Source: Bacteroidota bacterium
Lineage (GTDB): Bacteria > Bacteroidota > Bacteroidia > Cytophagales > Cytophagaceae
Direction of reading: 5' to 3'
NCBI GenBank assembly: GCA_023428135.1
Contig: JAEYZG010000064.1
Coordinates: 62,001-126,000 of the forward strand
Length of the DNA: 64,000 nucleotides
Below are positions 18,035 to 27,224 of this stretch, one piece after another. Position 1 is the first letter of the stretch, and each line of letters begins with the position of its first letter. A program made the translations under genes and the position numbers. The notes under the pieces were generated by a model, which did not search any database, was not told the origin of the DNA, and was given only the letters and a program-made list of their open reading frames with translations.

Positions 18035-18454
18035 ATGACACAGAAGCAAATAGCTGAAGCATTTTCAATTGGAAACTTTGAACTGATCTATCCTTATTTG
18101 GCAGATGATGTGCAATGGACAATTGTAGGCGAAGATTTTTTTGAGGGAAAGAAAGCGGTAACGGACAACTGTGAACAAGTTGCCAGCTATTTTAAATCGG
18201 TAACTACAAATTTTAATACGATAAATATTATAGCAGAAAACAACCGAGTCGCAGTTAACGGAACTGCGGAATTTATTCGTGATGGCAAAAGGGTGAGTTT
18301 TGTTTCTGCTTGTGATGTCTATGAATTTAACGACAACAATAAATTGCAGATGATAACTTCGTATTGCATTCAAGACAGACCAGCGGACAGCAAACTGTTA
18401 TACGACAATGTACCGGATGGCAGTACTCAGGTAAAAATGAGAGGCGCAATATAA
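18035..18454 (+). CDS. SnoaL-like (NTF2-fold) protein
   Basis: A 139-residue protein with the NTF2-like pattern: an N-terminal helix, IYPYLADDVQWTIVGEDFFE, GKKAVTDNCEQVASYFKSV, and a C-terminal strand with FVSACDVYEFNDNNKLQMIT. Members are small cone-shaped barrels that act as ketosteroid-isomerase-like enzymes or binding proteins; no specific reaction can be inferred. It stands alone behind a motif G copy. Confidence 0.8.
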   Translation: MTQKQIAEAFSIGNFELIYPYLADDVQWTIVGEDFFEGKKAVTDNCEQVASYFKSVTTNFNTINIIAENNRVAVNGTAEFIRDGKRVSFVSACDVYEFNDNNKLQMITSYCIQDRPADSKLLYDNVPDGSTQVKMRGAI

Positions 18455-18485
18455 ACACTTACGATAAATTGATGCTGGCCCTGCA

Positions 18486-18519
18486 ACCTGGCTTAATTTT
18501 TTAAAACTTAAGCCAGGTT
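18486..18519 (+). repeat. Solo REP-like palindrome
   Basis: AACCTGGCTTAA..TTAAGCCAGGTT is an extended form of the first REP palindrome. It lies between the convergent SnoaL-like and SHOCT genes and could also act as a weak terminator. Confidence 0.5.
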
Positions 18520-18601
18520 GCTAAGTAACCAGAATGGAGCGTTACTCATTAATACTCATCCAACATCACAATCTACCGGTAATTAGCTTTCTGTCTAACC
18601 T

Positions 18602-19183
18602 TCATTCCAATAGTTTCTTCTTTTCTGCATCAAACTCTTGTTGGGTAATAGCACCTGAGTCTAATAATGATTTCAATTTTGCAATGAGTTCATATTTTTC
18701 GGAAAGAGACAATGGTTGGGACGGTTGAGGAGCAAGGTTGGGTGATGAAAGATTTATGTTCTTTGTTGCTTGGCCTGCTGGAATACCTGCAGCGCATTCC
18801 AGCGTACTATATGCATCAATAGCAAGGAAATAGTCAAATGTAGTCAGGTGATGCCGTTTGAGGCTGTTTTTCATCACCACAATAAGCCTGTACTTACGTC
18901 CTTTAGCAAATGATTTTCTTCCAGTTGTTACGATTACTTTTTTGATATCAGAAAATACAATTTCCTTTTTTGCTTTATATTTCAACGAGTAATCTGTCAG
19001 CACAATCTCGTCCTCTTTAGATCCTGTTTCAAGTGCAATTTTCACAAGCGACTCTTTGGATGCTGAAAGATTTTCACAGGGTGTTTTTCCGTAGCGCTGA
19101 TAATTTGCAGCACAACTGCTGAGCAAGATAGAAGAAATGCAAAATAAAGATAATAGATAAAGTGGTTTCCGGAAACAGGACAT
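18602..19183 (-). CDS. SHOCT-domain lipoprotein
   Basis: A 193-residue protein with a lipoprotein signal (LLSSC, Cys near residue 24), a central PH-like/beta-rich region (FSDIKKVIVTTGRKSFAKGR) and a C-terminal SHOCT motif (KYELIAKLKSLLDSGAITQQ). SHOCT is a short helical motif thought to mediate oligomerisation. It would be anchored in the envelope. It runs towards the SnoaL-like gene. Confidence 0.8.
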   Translation of the reverse strand: MSCFRKPLYLLSLFCISSILLSSCAANYQRYGKTPCENLSASKESLVKIALETGSKEDEIVLTDYSLKYKAKKEIVFSDIKKVIVTTGRKSFAKGRKYRLIVVMKNSLKRHHLTTFDYFLAIDAYSTLECAAGIPAGQATKNINLSSPNLAPQPSQPLSLSEKYELIAKLKSLLDSGAITQQEFDAEKKKLLE

Positions 19184-19641
19184 GATGTTTGGATTAAGCC
19201 ATTTTTTATATGTGTACTTGTTTTGATTCAGATAAGTTGTCGATTTTTACAATGCTTAGAATATTTACGAGGCATAATTTCGTTAAAAAAATCAGCACTG
19301 CTCCCAGTCATTGTGATCGCTGGATGGAACCCTTGCCAAAGAGCCTGTTTTTAAAAGCTCAGATGTTTCGCAAGCTCAAGAAAGGAAAGGTTTATTAAGT
19401 TAATGGCTATGGTAAGACAAAGTCCGAAAGGGGATATGATTTTTCCGTGACAAGATGATGTGGTGAGTGTGTATTCTGCTTTTAGTCATTAAGTTATATT
19501 GTTTTTGTTTACTTTTTTTGTATTTTGTGATCATATAAAATCTTAGTTGCAGCTGGCCTGGCAGGTTGGAATCAATGAAATAAGCTGCAGACGGGTTAAA
19601 TTATATCATCTCAATCTTTTTATCATAACCTAAAGTATCTT
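19184..19641. other. Intergenic region before the AAA+ gene
   Basis: Divergent promoter region between the SHOCT lipoprotein and the AAA+ ATPase. A 62-codon frame at 19210 has no protein-like features and is not called. No repeats seen. Confidence 0.4.
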
Positions 19642-20991
19642 ATGGAATTGTCAATCTTAGAGAAGAATACTATTTCCCTGAATAAAGAGATCTCCTGGTT
19701 TGAATGTGTAGTAAACAAAAGGATTGAAAGCTATTTCAATGGTGATAATGACTATGGAAATATTTTTCCGGAGGCTCCGGACCTTTCAGAAGATCATTCC
19801 AATTATTATTTTCTGATACGTCATTACAACATGGGAGTCGTAGAAAGATTGGTATTGATCATGGCCCTCATTCCTCATGTAAAACCACAGGTACTGGATG
19901 TTTTCTTTTCAAAAAATTCAAATTATAACCGGGAATTTACAGAGTTCGGAGGTACTAAGGGTGGTATCCACAATGGATTTCTTCCCACTGCAGAAACAGC
20001 GGCATTCATAATCGCAGGTAACGATCTGATTGCAAGATTTAACTTACAAAAAATTCTGAATGAGGCTGGTTATCTTAGAAAACATCAGATTATTATACTT
20101 GAAAGCAAGAATGAAAGCGATCCTTTCTTCAGCAGATCTCTGAACGTTTCCAAAGAACTTTTGAGCTTTCTCACTACAGGAGAGACCTTCAGGCCAGATT
20201 TCAGTCCATCATTTCCTGCATCCCTGCTCTCTACGAAAATGGATTGGGAGGACCTGGTTTTAGATCATGATGTTCTGGAAGAAGTTGAGGAAATCAATAA
20301 CTGGATTAAATATGGACATATATTACTTAATTCAGGTGATATCGGTAAAAAAATAAAAAGAGGATATCGTACCCTGTTTTATGGACCTCCGGGAACCGGT
20401 AAGACACTGACAGCTTCTCTGCTTGGTAAATCGAACAACATGGATGTTTACAGGATAGATCTTTCTATGGTTGTTTCAAAATACATCGGAGAGACCGAAA
20501 AGAACCTATCCAATGTGTTTGATCTTGCAGAAAATAAAAACTGGATTCTATTCTTTGATGAGGCTGATGCTTTGTTTGGTAAAAGAACTGCTACTAAAGA
20601 CTCGAAAGACCGGTATGCCAATCAGGAAATATCTTACCTTCTTCAGAAGATAGAAGATTTTCCCGGCGTCGTTATCCTGGCAACCAATTTAAAGTCTAAT
20701 ATTGATGATGCCTTTGCCAGAAGGTTTCAATCTATGATTTATTTTCCGATGCCTTCTTTCGAACTCCGGGTGAAGTTATGGAAGAATGCATTGAGCGGAC
20801 CTTTCAGTCTTTCTGATAAAGTGGATCTCCATGGCATAGCTGAAAGTTATGATATTTCCGGAGGGGCAATTACAAACGTCCTTAGGTTTTGTGGTCTGAA
20901 GGCCTTGAGCAGAGAAGATCATGTGATTTTACAGGAAGATATACTTGCAGGAATCCGGAAAGAATTAATTAAAGAAGGAAAAACGTCATAA
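19642..20991 (+). CDS. AAA+ ATPase of the eCIS-associated type
   Basis: A 449-residue protein with an N-terminal helical region (1-235) and one AAA+ module: Walker A GPPGTGKT (248-255), Walker B FFDEAD (304-309), and an arginine-finger segment AFARRFQSM. Single-module CDC48/FtsH-like ATPases with this layout are standard members of extracellular contractile injection system (eCIS) loci, and the next gene encodes a DUF4157 protein, a known eCIS cargo type. It lacks the protease domain of FtsH. The likely role is remodelling or loading in such a system; no sheath or tube genes are in the window. Confidence 0.8.
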   Translation: MELSILEKNTISLNKEISWFECVVNKRIESYFNGDNDYGNIFPEAPDLSEDHSNYYFLIRHYNMGVVERLVLIMALIPHVKPQVLDVFFSKNSNYNREFTEFGGTKGGIHNGFLPTAETAAFIIAGNDLIARFNLQKILNEAGYLRKHQIIILESKNESDPFFSRSLNVSKELLSFLTTGETFRPDFSPSFPASLLSTKMDWEDLVLDHDVLEEVEEINNWIKYGHILLNSGDIGKKIKRGYRTLFYGPPGTGKTLTASLLGKSNNMDVYRIDLSMVVSKYIGETEKNLSNVFDLAENKNWILFFDEADALFGKRTATKDSKDRYANQEISYLLQKIEDFPGVVILATNLKSNIDDAFARRFQSMIYFPMPSFELRVKLWKNALSGPFSLSDKVDLHGIAESYDISGGAITNVLRFCGLKALSREDHVILQEDILAGIRKELIKEGKTS

Positions 20992-21070
20992 CTGATTTTA
21001 TTGATAGTCTCATTTTTACATAATACGGTTTTAATAGGATTAATTATTTAGTTCCATATAAAAGCCAATA

Positions 21071-21204
21071 AACCTCATCCCTAACCCTTCTCCTGAAGGA
21101 GAAGGGAACAGTCGATGAGAGAAATTTTGAATTAATAGTGATATAACTAATAACATACACATTAAAGTCCCTCTCCTTCAGGAGAGGGATTTAGGGTGAG
21201 GTTT
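21071..21204. repeat. Large inverted repeat with CTCATCCCTAACCC ends
   Basis: AACCTCATCCCTAACCCTTC (21071-) is mirrored by AGGGATTTAGGGTGAGGTT (to 21203), and each arm also contains its own hairpin (CTTCTCC-TGAAGGAGAAG, CTCTCC-TTCAGGAGAG). It lies between the AAA+ and DUF4157 genes. This kind of repeat is dispersed widely in bacterial genomes; a worn relative is seen near 60955-61240. Confidence 0.7.
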
Positions 21205-21296
21205 CTTGAGAGTTTTATCTAATTGTCTATTATAGTTAACGGAACTTAAATAGCAATTCCTATTTATTAATAAAACTTTAATCAACCTAGGACTTT

Positions 21297-23120
21297 ATGA
21301 ATCTACATGCTCATAAATCAAAAGACACGCAGGCAAAGGATAATTCCTCGTCTGCATCTGTTGTCATTCAGGATAGCAGACCGCACTCCGCTGCTCAGCG
21401 AAAGGTTCTGGATACGATTGAGCATAGTTCTATGACGAGTAAAGGTAAAGGTATTCAAGAGTCTATTAATGCCAGTAGCTTAATAACAGCACAAAGGAAA
21501 ACTAATAAAGAAGCGTTTGGAATAGCACAAACCAAAAGCCTGGAAGAAGAGCCGGCACAAATGCTGAAGGATGAAGATGAGAAAGCAACACAGATGAAGA
21601 AAGAGGAAGAAGAGAAAGCTGTGCAGATGAAAGCAGGAGGTGATGGAACAACTGTTAATTCAGTTCATAATACATCAGGAATGCCTGGCAAATTAAAGTC
21701 CGGAATAGAAAGTCTATCGGGAGTTTCGATGGAAAATGTAAATGTTCATTATAACTCATCCAGACCCGCTCAACTGAAAGCCCATGCATACGCTCAGGGA
21801 AATGATATTCACCTGGCGCCTGGGCAGGAAAAACACTTGCCACATGAAGCCTGGCATATCGTTCAGCAAAGACAGGGAAGAGTAAAGCCCACGACCCAGC
21901 TGAAAGGAACTTCAGTAAACGATGATTCCTCTCTTGAAAAAGAAGCTGATGATATGGGACAAAAAGCTTTAAATATAAAGGCTGAAAAAGTTGATACAAA
22001 ACCTCATTATACTTCAGTAAATAATGCAGTCCAGAGATATTCTCTGTATTCTAAAGATGATCAAAATAAAGATCAGTCATTAGGATGGAAAAACCCTTTG
22101 GGTGAAGATCTGGCAGTTGCCGAGGATGGAACACTTGCGGCCAGAAATCATACCAAGCAGGCATGGGCCGAACAGTCAAAAATTACAGAAGCAAATGATA
22201 TTCTGAAAAACCGGAATTCGAAAGTCCGTCTTGAGATTGGCTCTTCCGAAATTTCCGGAAAATCACCAAATGATGGCACGACAATTAAAAAACTTAAGGA
22301 AGTAAAAGCAAAATCTGATACCGGAGGAGGCGCTACCCTTACTGCTGACTGCGGGACTGCTGCTATGGAGGGTGTTGGAATTAAAAATGATAAGTTCGTT
22401 GGTGTCACACGTGAAAAAGGAACTGAAAATTATACCAGAGAATCTTCCTACCGAAGCGGACATGGAATCAATTCCACTACTGGTGATATGGAGTCTGATA
22501 TATACCTGAGAATTATGAAAAGTGAGTTTAGTCAGAGCCATTCCTCAGGGCTGGATGCTATGAATGCATTCTATAAGCTATCAAAGAGCGAGCAGGACAG
22601 GATAAGTCAGAAATATGGCATCAATGGATATGCAAGAGCAAAAGTAGGTCAGGGGCTTACAATTGGTACCGACAAAGATGCAGACAACTTTGATTACAGA
22701 GGAAGAAGTGTATGGAATTTTCACTTCGCGACAGTAATTTTCAATAGTAAGGATGATGATATGACTATCGAGAATTTCGCAGGGAATACAGGTGGAGATA
22801 CAGGATGGTATTATGTATTGCTAGGTCCGGCAAGTAAGAAGCAGGATTTTCATTTTCATAATGGAGAAGAACTTGGAGGACATGGAGACAAGTATACCAC
22901 ATTTGTAGTAGAAAATTCCGAGTTGATCATTGGAACAATCAATGCCCCTAATACGCACTTAGTAGGAGATCCTGCTAAGTATGATATTATAGAAAAGCTG
23001 GCATCAGGAACAAAAGTAAAAACTTTGAGAAAGGGTATAAACTGGAGAAAGGTGGAAGTAACGGATGGTATTCATAAAGGGAAAACCGGATGGGTAATGA
23101 ATAAGTTTTTTTCTAATTAA
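21297..23120 (+). CDS. DUF4157 effector with papain-like and SH3 domains
   Basis: A 607-residue protein without signal peptide. Residues 1-120 are disordered and charged (KKEEEEKAVQMKAGG). The DUF4157 domain (about 125-230) has the HEAWH motif at 183-187. A middle domain shows possible catalytic residues Cys352 (ADCGTAAMEG), His476 (WNFHFATVIF) and Glu492/Asn493 (TIENFAG), spaced as in papain-like hydrolases. Residues about 550-607 are a bacterial SH3 domain (GKTGWVMNKFF). DUF4157 proteins are frequently loaded into eCIS particles, so this is a candidate toxin. The small lipoprotein 20 bases downstream may be its partner. The active-site assignment is inferred. Confidence 0.8.
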   Translation: MNLHAHKSKDTQAKDNSSSASVVIQDSRPHSAAQRKVLDTIEHSSMTSKGKGIQESINASSLITAQRKTNKEAFGIAQTKSLEEEPAQMLKDEDEKATQMKKEEEEKAVQMKAGGDGTTVNSVHNTSGMPGKLKSGIESLSGVSMENVNVHYNSSRPAQLKAHAYAQGNDIHLAPGQEKHLPHEAWHIVQQRQGRVKPTTQLKGTSVNDDSSLEKEADDMGQKALNIKAEKVDTKPHYTSVNNAVQRYSLYSKDDQNKDQSLGWKNPLGEDLAVAEDGTLAARNHTKQAWAEQSKITEANDILKNRNSKVRLEIGSSEISGKSPNDGTTIKKLKEVKAKSDTGGGATLTADCGTAAMEGVGIKNDKFVGVTREKGTENYTRESSYRSGHGINSTTGDMESDIYLRIMKSEFSQSHSSGLDAMNAFYKLSKSEQDRISQKYGINGYARAKVGQGLTIGTDKDADNFDYRGRSVWNFHFATVIFNSKDDDMTIENFAGNTGGDTGWYYVLLGPASKKQDFHFHNGEELGGHGDKYTTFVVENSELIIGTINAPNTHLVGDPAKYDIIEKLASGTKVKTLRKGINWRKVEVTDGIHKGKTGWVMNKFFSN

Positions 23121-23140
23121 TTTAGCATGAGAAAGCAGTC

Positions 23141-23518
23141 ATGAGAAAATATTGTATCCTTTTATTGTGTTTTATATTCTATAATTGCCAAAGCCAGATG
23201 GATAAAATGATCACAACGTCAGAACAACTAAAGAAGCAGGAAGGCAAATTGGTAGAGGTGAGAGGTAATCTTTTATCTTCGGATCCAATGAAAAGAGTGC
23301 CGGTTAGAATGCAGTTGGAAGATTCTTCTTTTGTATATATAGGGAGTTTTGAAAATGCATCAAAACTGGATTTTAATGTTATACAGAAATATTTTCAACA
23401 TCAGGTTGTTGTTAAAGGAGTTGTTTATATAGACTCAATTCCTGAAAAGTATAAAATCATTTCGAGATTAAGTGGTCCTTATCTGGTAGATATACAGGAA
23501 GTGAATATTGTTAAATAG
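23141..23518 (+). CDS. Small lipoprotein next to the DUF4157 gene
   Basis: A 125-residue protein with a lipoprotein-type signal (CFIFYNC, Cys near residue 16) and an OB-fold-like beta-rich body (KLVEVRGNLLSSDPMKRVPV, VVVKGVVYID). The gap to the DUF4157 gene is only 20 bases, so both are probably on one transcript. Its place and size would fit an immunity protein, but nothing in its sequence proves this. Confidence 0.65.
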   Translation: MRKYCILLLCFIFYNCQSQMDKMITTSEQLKKQEGKLVEVRGNLLSSDPMKRVPVRMQLEDSSFVYIGSFENASKLDFNVIQKYFQHQVVVKGVVYIDSIPEKYKIISRLSGPYLVDIQEVNIVK

Positions 23519-23539
23519 AATGGCTATTCTGCTCCCCGG

Positions 23540-23720
23540 TTTGTGTCCAGAACATAAAAATGCGGAGCATTACTTTGGGCTAAAGGAAAAACACTACTTG
23601 TATCTGTTCATTATTTTTAAGAGTATTTCTTTATAACTTTTTACAGAGAATATATTGGTTAAAGCTGTGATTGAAAGAATTCGTCCTATGGCGAGGATAC
23701 AAGCCTGGGAGAAAGTTACA
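23540..23720 (+). repeat. Dispersed repeat A, copy 3
   Basis: AGAACATAAAAATGCGGAGC, GGGCTAAAGGAA, an AT-rich middle and GGTTAAAGCTGTGATTGAAA then a tail. The initial hairpin is worn down to TGTCCAGAAC. An apparent 92-codon frame starting inside this repeat at 23671 is not considered a gene. Confidence 0.65.
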
Positions 23721-24032
23721 GGGACAACCTTTTGGAAGGCGATTAATTGCAATAGTCTGTAACAATGTATATGCGCTAATTAAATTAGATTGTTTATTTT
23801 TAAAGGTAATTTTTTCTGGCTACACATTGGAAATTGGTATTGCACAGATTAAACCTAATAAAGCTGATGTTTCATTTAATATTGAATCACATGGAAGATT
23901 TATCGAACCTACTTTAATAATGAATTCGAAACCAATATTTTTTTCTTAACTTTCATTAAAAGGGTATAACCGAGAACTTGTATTGTTGTACCCTAATTAA
24001 TCATCAAATAAATACTAACCCTTTTTTTACTA

Positions 24033-24878
24033 ATGACTAATCCCCAACAAAACAAAACACAGTGGCAAGATCAAGTTGATCTAAAGCCTGGTATTGAGCG
24101 GCACCTATGGCCATTCGGTAATGAGAACGCTATTGTCACCAAGTCAACATCCGATAGACTTTTTGGAGTGGAGGGCCTGGGATTCCAAAACAACATGTGG
24201 ATGAACCTCATAAGTTTTTTGGCACGAACCGGGATCCAAAAGCAAACTGCGTCCAAAGAGAATGAGACGGATATAGCAAATTGCGTAAAGGGTTGGGGAC
24301 AAGGTGCGAATTCGAGCAGGGTATTTCATACAACAAAAGGTGTTGACCCCGCCAGAATGGAAATGTTGATCCAAAGGCTTCAGCATATAAGCGCAGAATT
24401 TGGAATTAAAGACAACCGCTTAACGCATGATGTATTGGCTGCATTTGTTACCACACAAAAGGCGGAGCCTTATTTAACATGGAATGGCCTTCGGGAAGCT
24501 AAGGGATTCATTAAAAGAAATCAAGCTCGATTTAGAGGACATATTCAATGGCAATCTTTTGTTGCCTTGTGTGGGCATATCGACAATAACGGAGTGAAGC
24601 ATATCACACCTGAATTGATTCGTACTTTTTTTAACAGCCCAAAGCCTTTCTTCAATCTCATTGTAGAACGGAGAAGCGATCTTTTGCAAGGCACCATTAC
24701 CCCTGGAAGCAAAACAGGACTAATGGAAGAGGCCCCTGATTACATAGACGTAAGAGCAACCGACCTGGAATACATGAGAAACAAGAGTGGTTTGGGGTTA
24801 GTGCTCAAAATTCTCTGGTACATGATTATGAATAAGAAATCGAAGCTTGGGCCATTGCCGAGAGAAGAACGGGCATAA
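24033..24878 (+). CDS. Hypothetical protein of higher GC content
   Basis: A 281-residue soluble protein with His- and Trp-rich stretches (IERHLWPFGNENAIV, NNMWMNLISFLARTG) and the segment FFNSPKPFFNLIVERRSDLL. No signal peptide; the C-terminus is hydrophobic (LGLVLKILWYMIMNKK) and could touch a membrane. I do not recognise the family. Base composition is visibly richer in G and C than its neighbours, which may mean a different history. It is preceded by repeat A and followed by a gene fragment. Confidence 0.65.
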   Translation: MTNPQQNKTQWQDQVDLKPGIERHLWPFGNENAIVTKSTSDRLFGVEGLGFQNNMWMNLISFLARTGIQKQTASKENETDIANCVKGWGQGANSSRVFHTTKGVDPARMEMLIQRLQHISAEFGIKDNRLTHDVLAAFVTTQKAEPYLTWNGLREAKGFIKRNQARFRGHIQWQSFVALCGHIDNNGVKHITPELIRTFFNSPKPFFNLIVERRSDLLQGTITPGSKTGLMEEAPDYIDVRATDLEYMRNKSGLGLVLKILWYMIMNKKSKLGPLPREERA

Positions 24879-24910
24879 GTGAGATGCTATGAGACATAAG
24901 GCATTTTTGG

Positions 24911-25066
24911 TTGAATTATTTTCTGGAGCTTGTTTCATCATTCACAGATAATACTGGGGACATTGGTGAAAGCGTAGTTCAAGTGAAACAAGACTTGTTG
25001 TCATTATCAAATGATACACTTCCAATAATAATAGACGTATTAAAATATTACTTAACATACAAATGA
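24911..25066 (+). CDS. Short ORF coupled to the DUF695 gene, possibly a gene remnant
   Basis: From a TTG at 24911 there is a 51-codon frame (LELVSSFTDNTGDIGESVVQ … VLKYYLTYK) whose TGA overlaps the ATG of the next gene (ATGA at 25063-25066). The composition is protein-like. No good start is visible, so it may be the 3' end of a gene whose front part was lost when the sequence ending at 24878 was joined here. Confidence 0.4.
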   Translation: MNYFLELVSSFTDNTGDIGESVVQVKQDLLSLSNDTLPIIIDVLKYYLTYK

Positions 25067-26157
25067 GTTTTCTAAATAATATTTTTGGCAAGAAAGAAAA
25101 ACCTGTTAAAAGTAACAGCGACTTTTGGAATTGGTTTCAAAATAACGAAAAGACATTTTTTAATGTGGTTAAAAGTAACAAAGACATTGAAAAAGGCTTC
25201 TTTGACAAACTTTCGCCCAAACTTGCAGAACTTAAAGACGGTTATTTTTTTCTAACAGGTATGTATGACGACAACACTGTTGAATTAATATTGACTGCAG
25301 ACGGCAATACTAAAAACATTGTTTTCGTAGAAGAACTTGTAGAACAAGCACCGAAAATCAACGGATGGAAGTTTACGTCTCTCAAGCCTGCTTCGGACAT
25401 AGAAAACGTGGCAATCAATATGGCAGGATATAAATTTGATAGGGATAATTTATTCTTCTATTCCAATGATCACACAAACTATCCCGATGAAATTGACATC
25501 TCTATCATTCACAGCGATCTGACAGAAGATAACAGAAAAAAGATCGGAACAGGAATATATATTTTCCTAGATAACTATTTAGGTGAGCTTGATTTTGTAA
25601 ACAACATTGACAACCTAAAGATAATTGGCAAGCAAGAATCAAAAAAAGAACTCGTTCCGATTGAAAAACTCAAAGACTTTTTGACTTGGCGACAAAAAGA
25701 GTTTATTGAAAAATACGACGGTGTTCGTTATGACACACAAAATGACGAACACTCAATCTTGGAGGCAAAATTAGAAAGCGGAAACAAGTTAATAGCAGTT
25801 GTAAACACTCAACTTCTTGATTGGGACGGCAAGGCTTCACATCCCTGGATTGCTGTAATTACGTTCAAATATGACGGACAAAATAGCAACGGAATGCCCA
25901 ACGAAAAGGACAATCAAAGTTTAAGTGAAATTGAAGAAAGTATTTTACAAAAACTTGCAGACAAAGACGGCTATTTATATATTGGAAGACAAACAGCAAG
26001 CAACGAGCGGGAAATTTATTTTGCTTGCAAAGACTTTCGCAAACCTTCAATAGTGTTTTTCAAAATACAACAAGACAACGAAAATAAATTTGAAATAGAA
26101 TACGAAATTTACAAAGACAAGTACTGGCAATCATTTGAACGATTTAGACCAAACTGA
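25063..26157 (+). CDS. DUF695-domain protein
   Basis: A 364-residue soluble protein. The N-terminal half (FWNWFQNNEKTFFNVVKSN to about 200) and the C-terminal DUF695-like region (about 215-360, SHPWIAVITFKYDG and GYLYIGRQTASNEREIYFAC) are typical of Bacteroidota proteins of unknown function that often occur near polymorphic-toxin or stress loci. The start overlaps the stop of a short upstream frame. No transmembrane segment. Confidence 0.75.
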   Translation: MSFLNNIFGKKEKPVKSNSDFWNWFQNNEKTFFNVVKSNKDIEKGFFDKLSPKLAELKDGYFFLTGMYDDNTVELILTADGNTKNIVFVEELVEQAPKINGWKFTSLKPASDIENVAINMAGYKFDRDNLFFYSNDHTNYPDEIDISIIHSDLTEDNRKKIGTGIYIFLDNYLGELDFVNNIDNLKIIGKQESKKELVPIEKLKDFLTWRQKEFIEKYDGVRYDTQNDEHSILEAKLESGNKLIAVVNTQLLDWDGKASHPWIAVITFKYDGQNSNGMPNEKDNQSLSEIEESILQKLADKDGYLYIGRQTASNEREIYFACKDFRKPSIVFFKIQQDNENKFEIEYEIYKDKYWQSFERFRPN

Positions 26158-26382
26158 GAAAACTCAGTCAGCAACAGGAAATTGGCGTTTGGCCTCTGAG
26201 GTTCAGGTGTTGAAGTTCTTGCTGACTTTTTCGCTCAGATGTTCCTCATTTCCTATGTGTGCTGTCATTCATTTTTAGCAAATCCAATCAGTGAAAGAAT
26301 CAAGCGCCTTCACATATGAAATGTATGTGACATTAATAAGTAACAGAAATAAAGTATAGATTAACATTTAAGGCATTAGGAC

Positions 26383-27198
26383 ATGCATTGCTTAAATGCG
26401 CATCAACTAGTTTTAAATTGTGCATATATTGGTAGTACCTCTAACACCCTGGTCGACTATTTAATAAAATATGATATGAATTGGAATAATTACTTATTAG
26501 AAAATAAAAGTCCATCCGGCCATTATGCACATTTGGGTGTTTTTGAAGGAGCAGTGGGAGGAGTTTTTGATTTATCAGCAATTCCAAATGATACTAAAAT
26601 TCTGGAGATGTCCACTCCTTTGAAAAAGTTTAAATTGAAGTATACAAATCTTACTTCTTTAAATAATCATCCAAATATAGAAGCAATAAGGTTAGGAGAA
26701 ATTGACGATGAACGACTTGCGGTATTTTCGTCATTGCCAAATTTAAAATATCTTCAAATAAGCACAAATAAACAAAGTGAAATTCCTGATTTATCTTGTT
26801 TGAAAAATCTTGAAGTATTAATTCTTTCGGGTATTAAAAAAGTTGCAAACATAAACTTTCTGGAAGGTTTGTCAAATCTGAAAACTCTATATATTCACGA
26901 GCTAAACAATCTGTATAATTTGACAGTAATATCAGCCCTGACAAATTTGGAAGAACTATTTTTAGACCACGGAAAAATGAGTGGGACAGGACAGGGAATC
27001 AAAAGTATGGAACCATTATCAAAGCTTACCAATTTAAAATACTTGACTTTCGCTTTAAATGTTGAAAAAAAGAATTATGACATTACGCCGTTACTATCAT
27101 TAAAGAAAATTGAAAAGCTTATGATTCTTCCGAGATACTTAGGAAATGGACAAAGGGAGATACTTTTAAAGGAGTTGCCATTGTTAAAAGAATTGTAG
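26383..27198 (+). CDS. Leucine-rich-repeat protein, cytoplasmic
   Basis: Without signal peptide, it has LRR units of about 22-24 residues (LPNLKYLQIS, LKNLEVLILSGIKKVANINF, LSNLKTLYIHEL, LTNLEELFLDHGK). The first ATG (26383) gives 271 residues; an internal ATG at 26476 (MNWNNYLLENK) is an equally good start. Proteins of this shape in Bacteroidota are sometimes immunity-like binding proteins; no partner is evident here. Confidence 0.7.
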   Translation: MHCLNAHQLVLNCAYIGSTSNTLVDYLIKYDMNWNNYLLENKSPSGHYAHLGVFEGAVGGVFDLSAIPNDTKILEMSTPLKKFKLKYTNLTSLNNHPNIEAIRLGEIDDERLAVFSSLPNLKYLQISTNKQSEIPDLSCLKNLEVLILSGIKKVANINFLEGLSNLKTLYIHELNNLYNLTVISALTNLEELFLDHGKMSGTGQGIKSMEPLSKLTNLKYLTFALNVEKKNYDITPLLSLKKIEKLMILPRYLGNGQREILLKELPLLKEL

Positions 27199-27224
27199 AT
27201 TTTACACCTTGTCCTATGTCTAAT

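Noticed and set aside
19210..19398. A 62-codon frame before the AAA+ gene
   Set aside because: No conserved features and no ribosome-binding context; probably chance.
23671..23949. A 92-codon frame
   Set aside because: It starts inside dispersed repeat A, has no protein-like pattern and no homologous frame in the other repeat copies.
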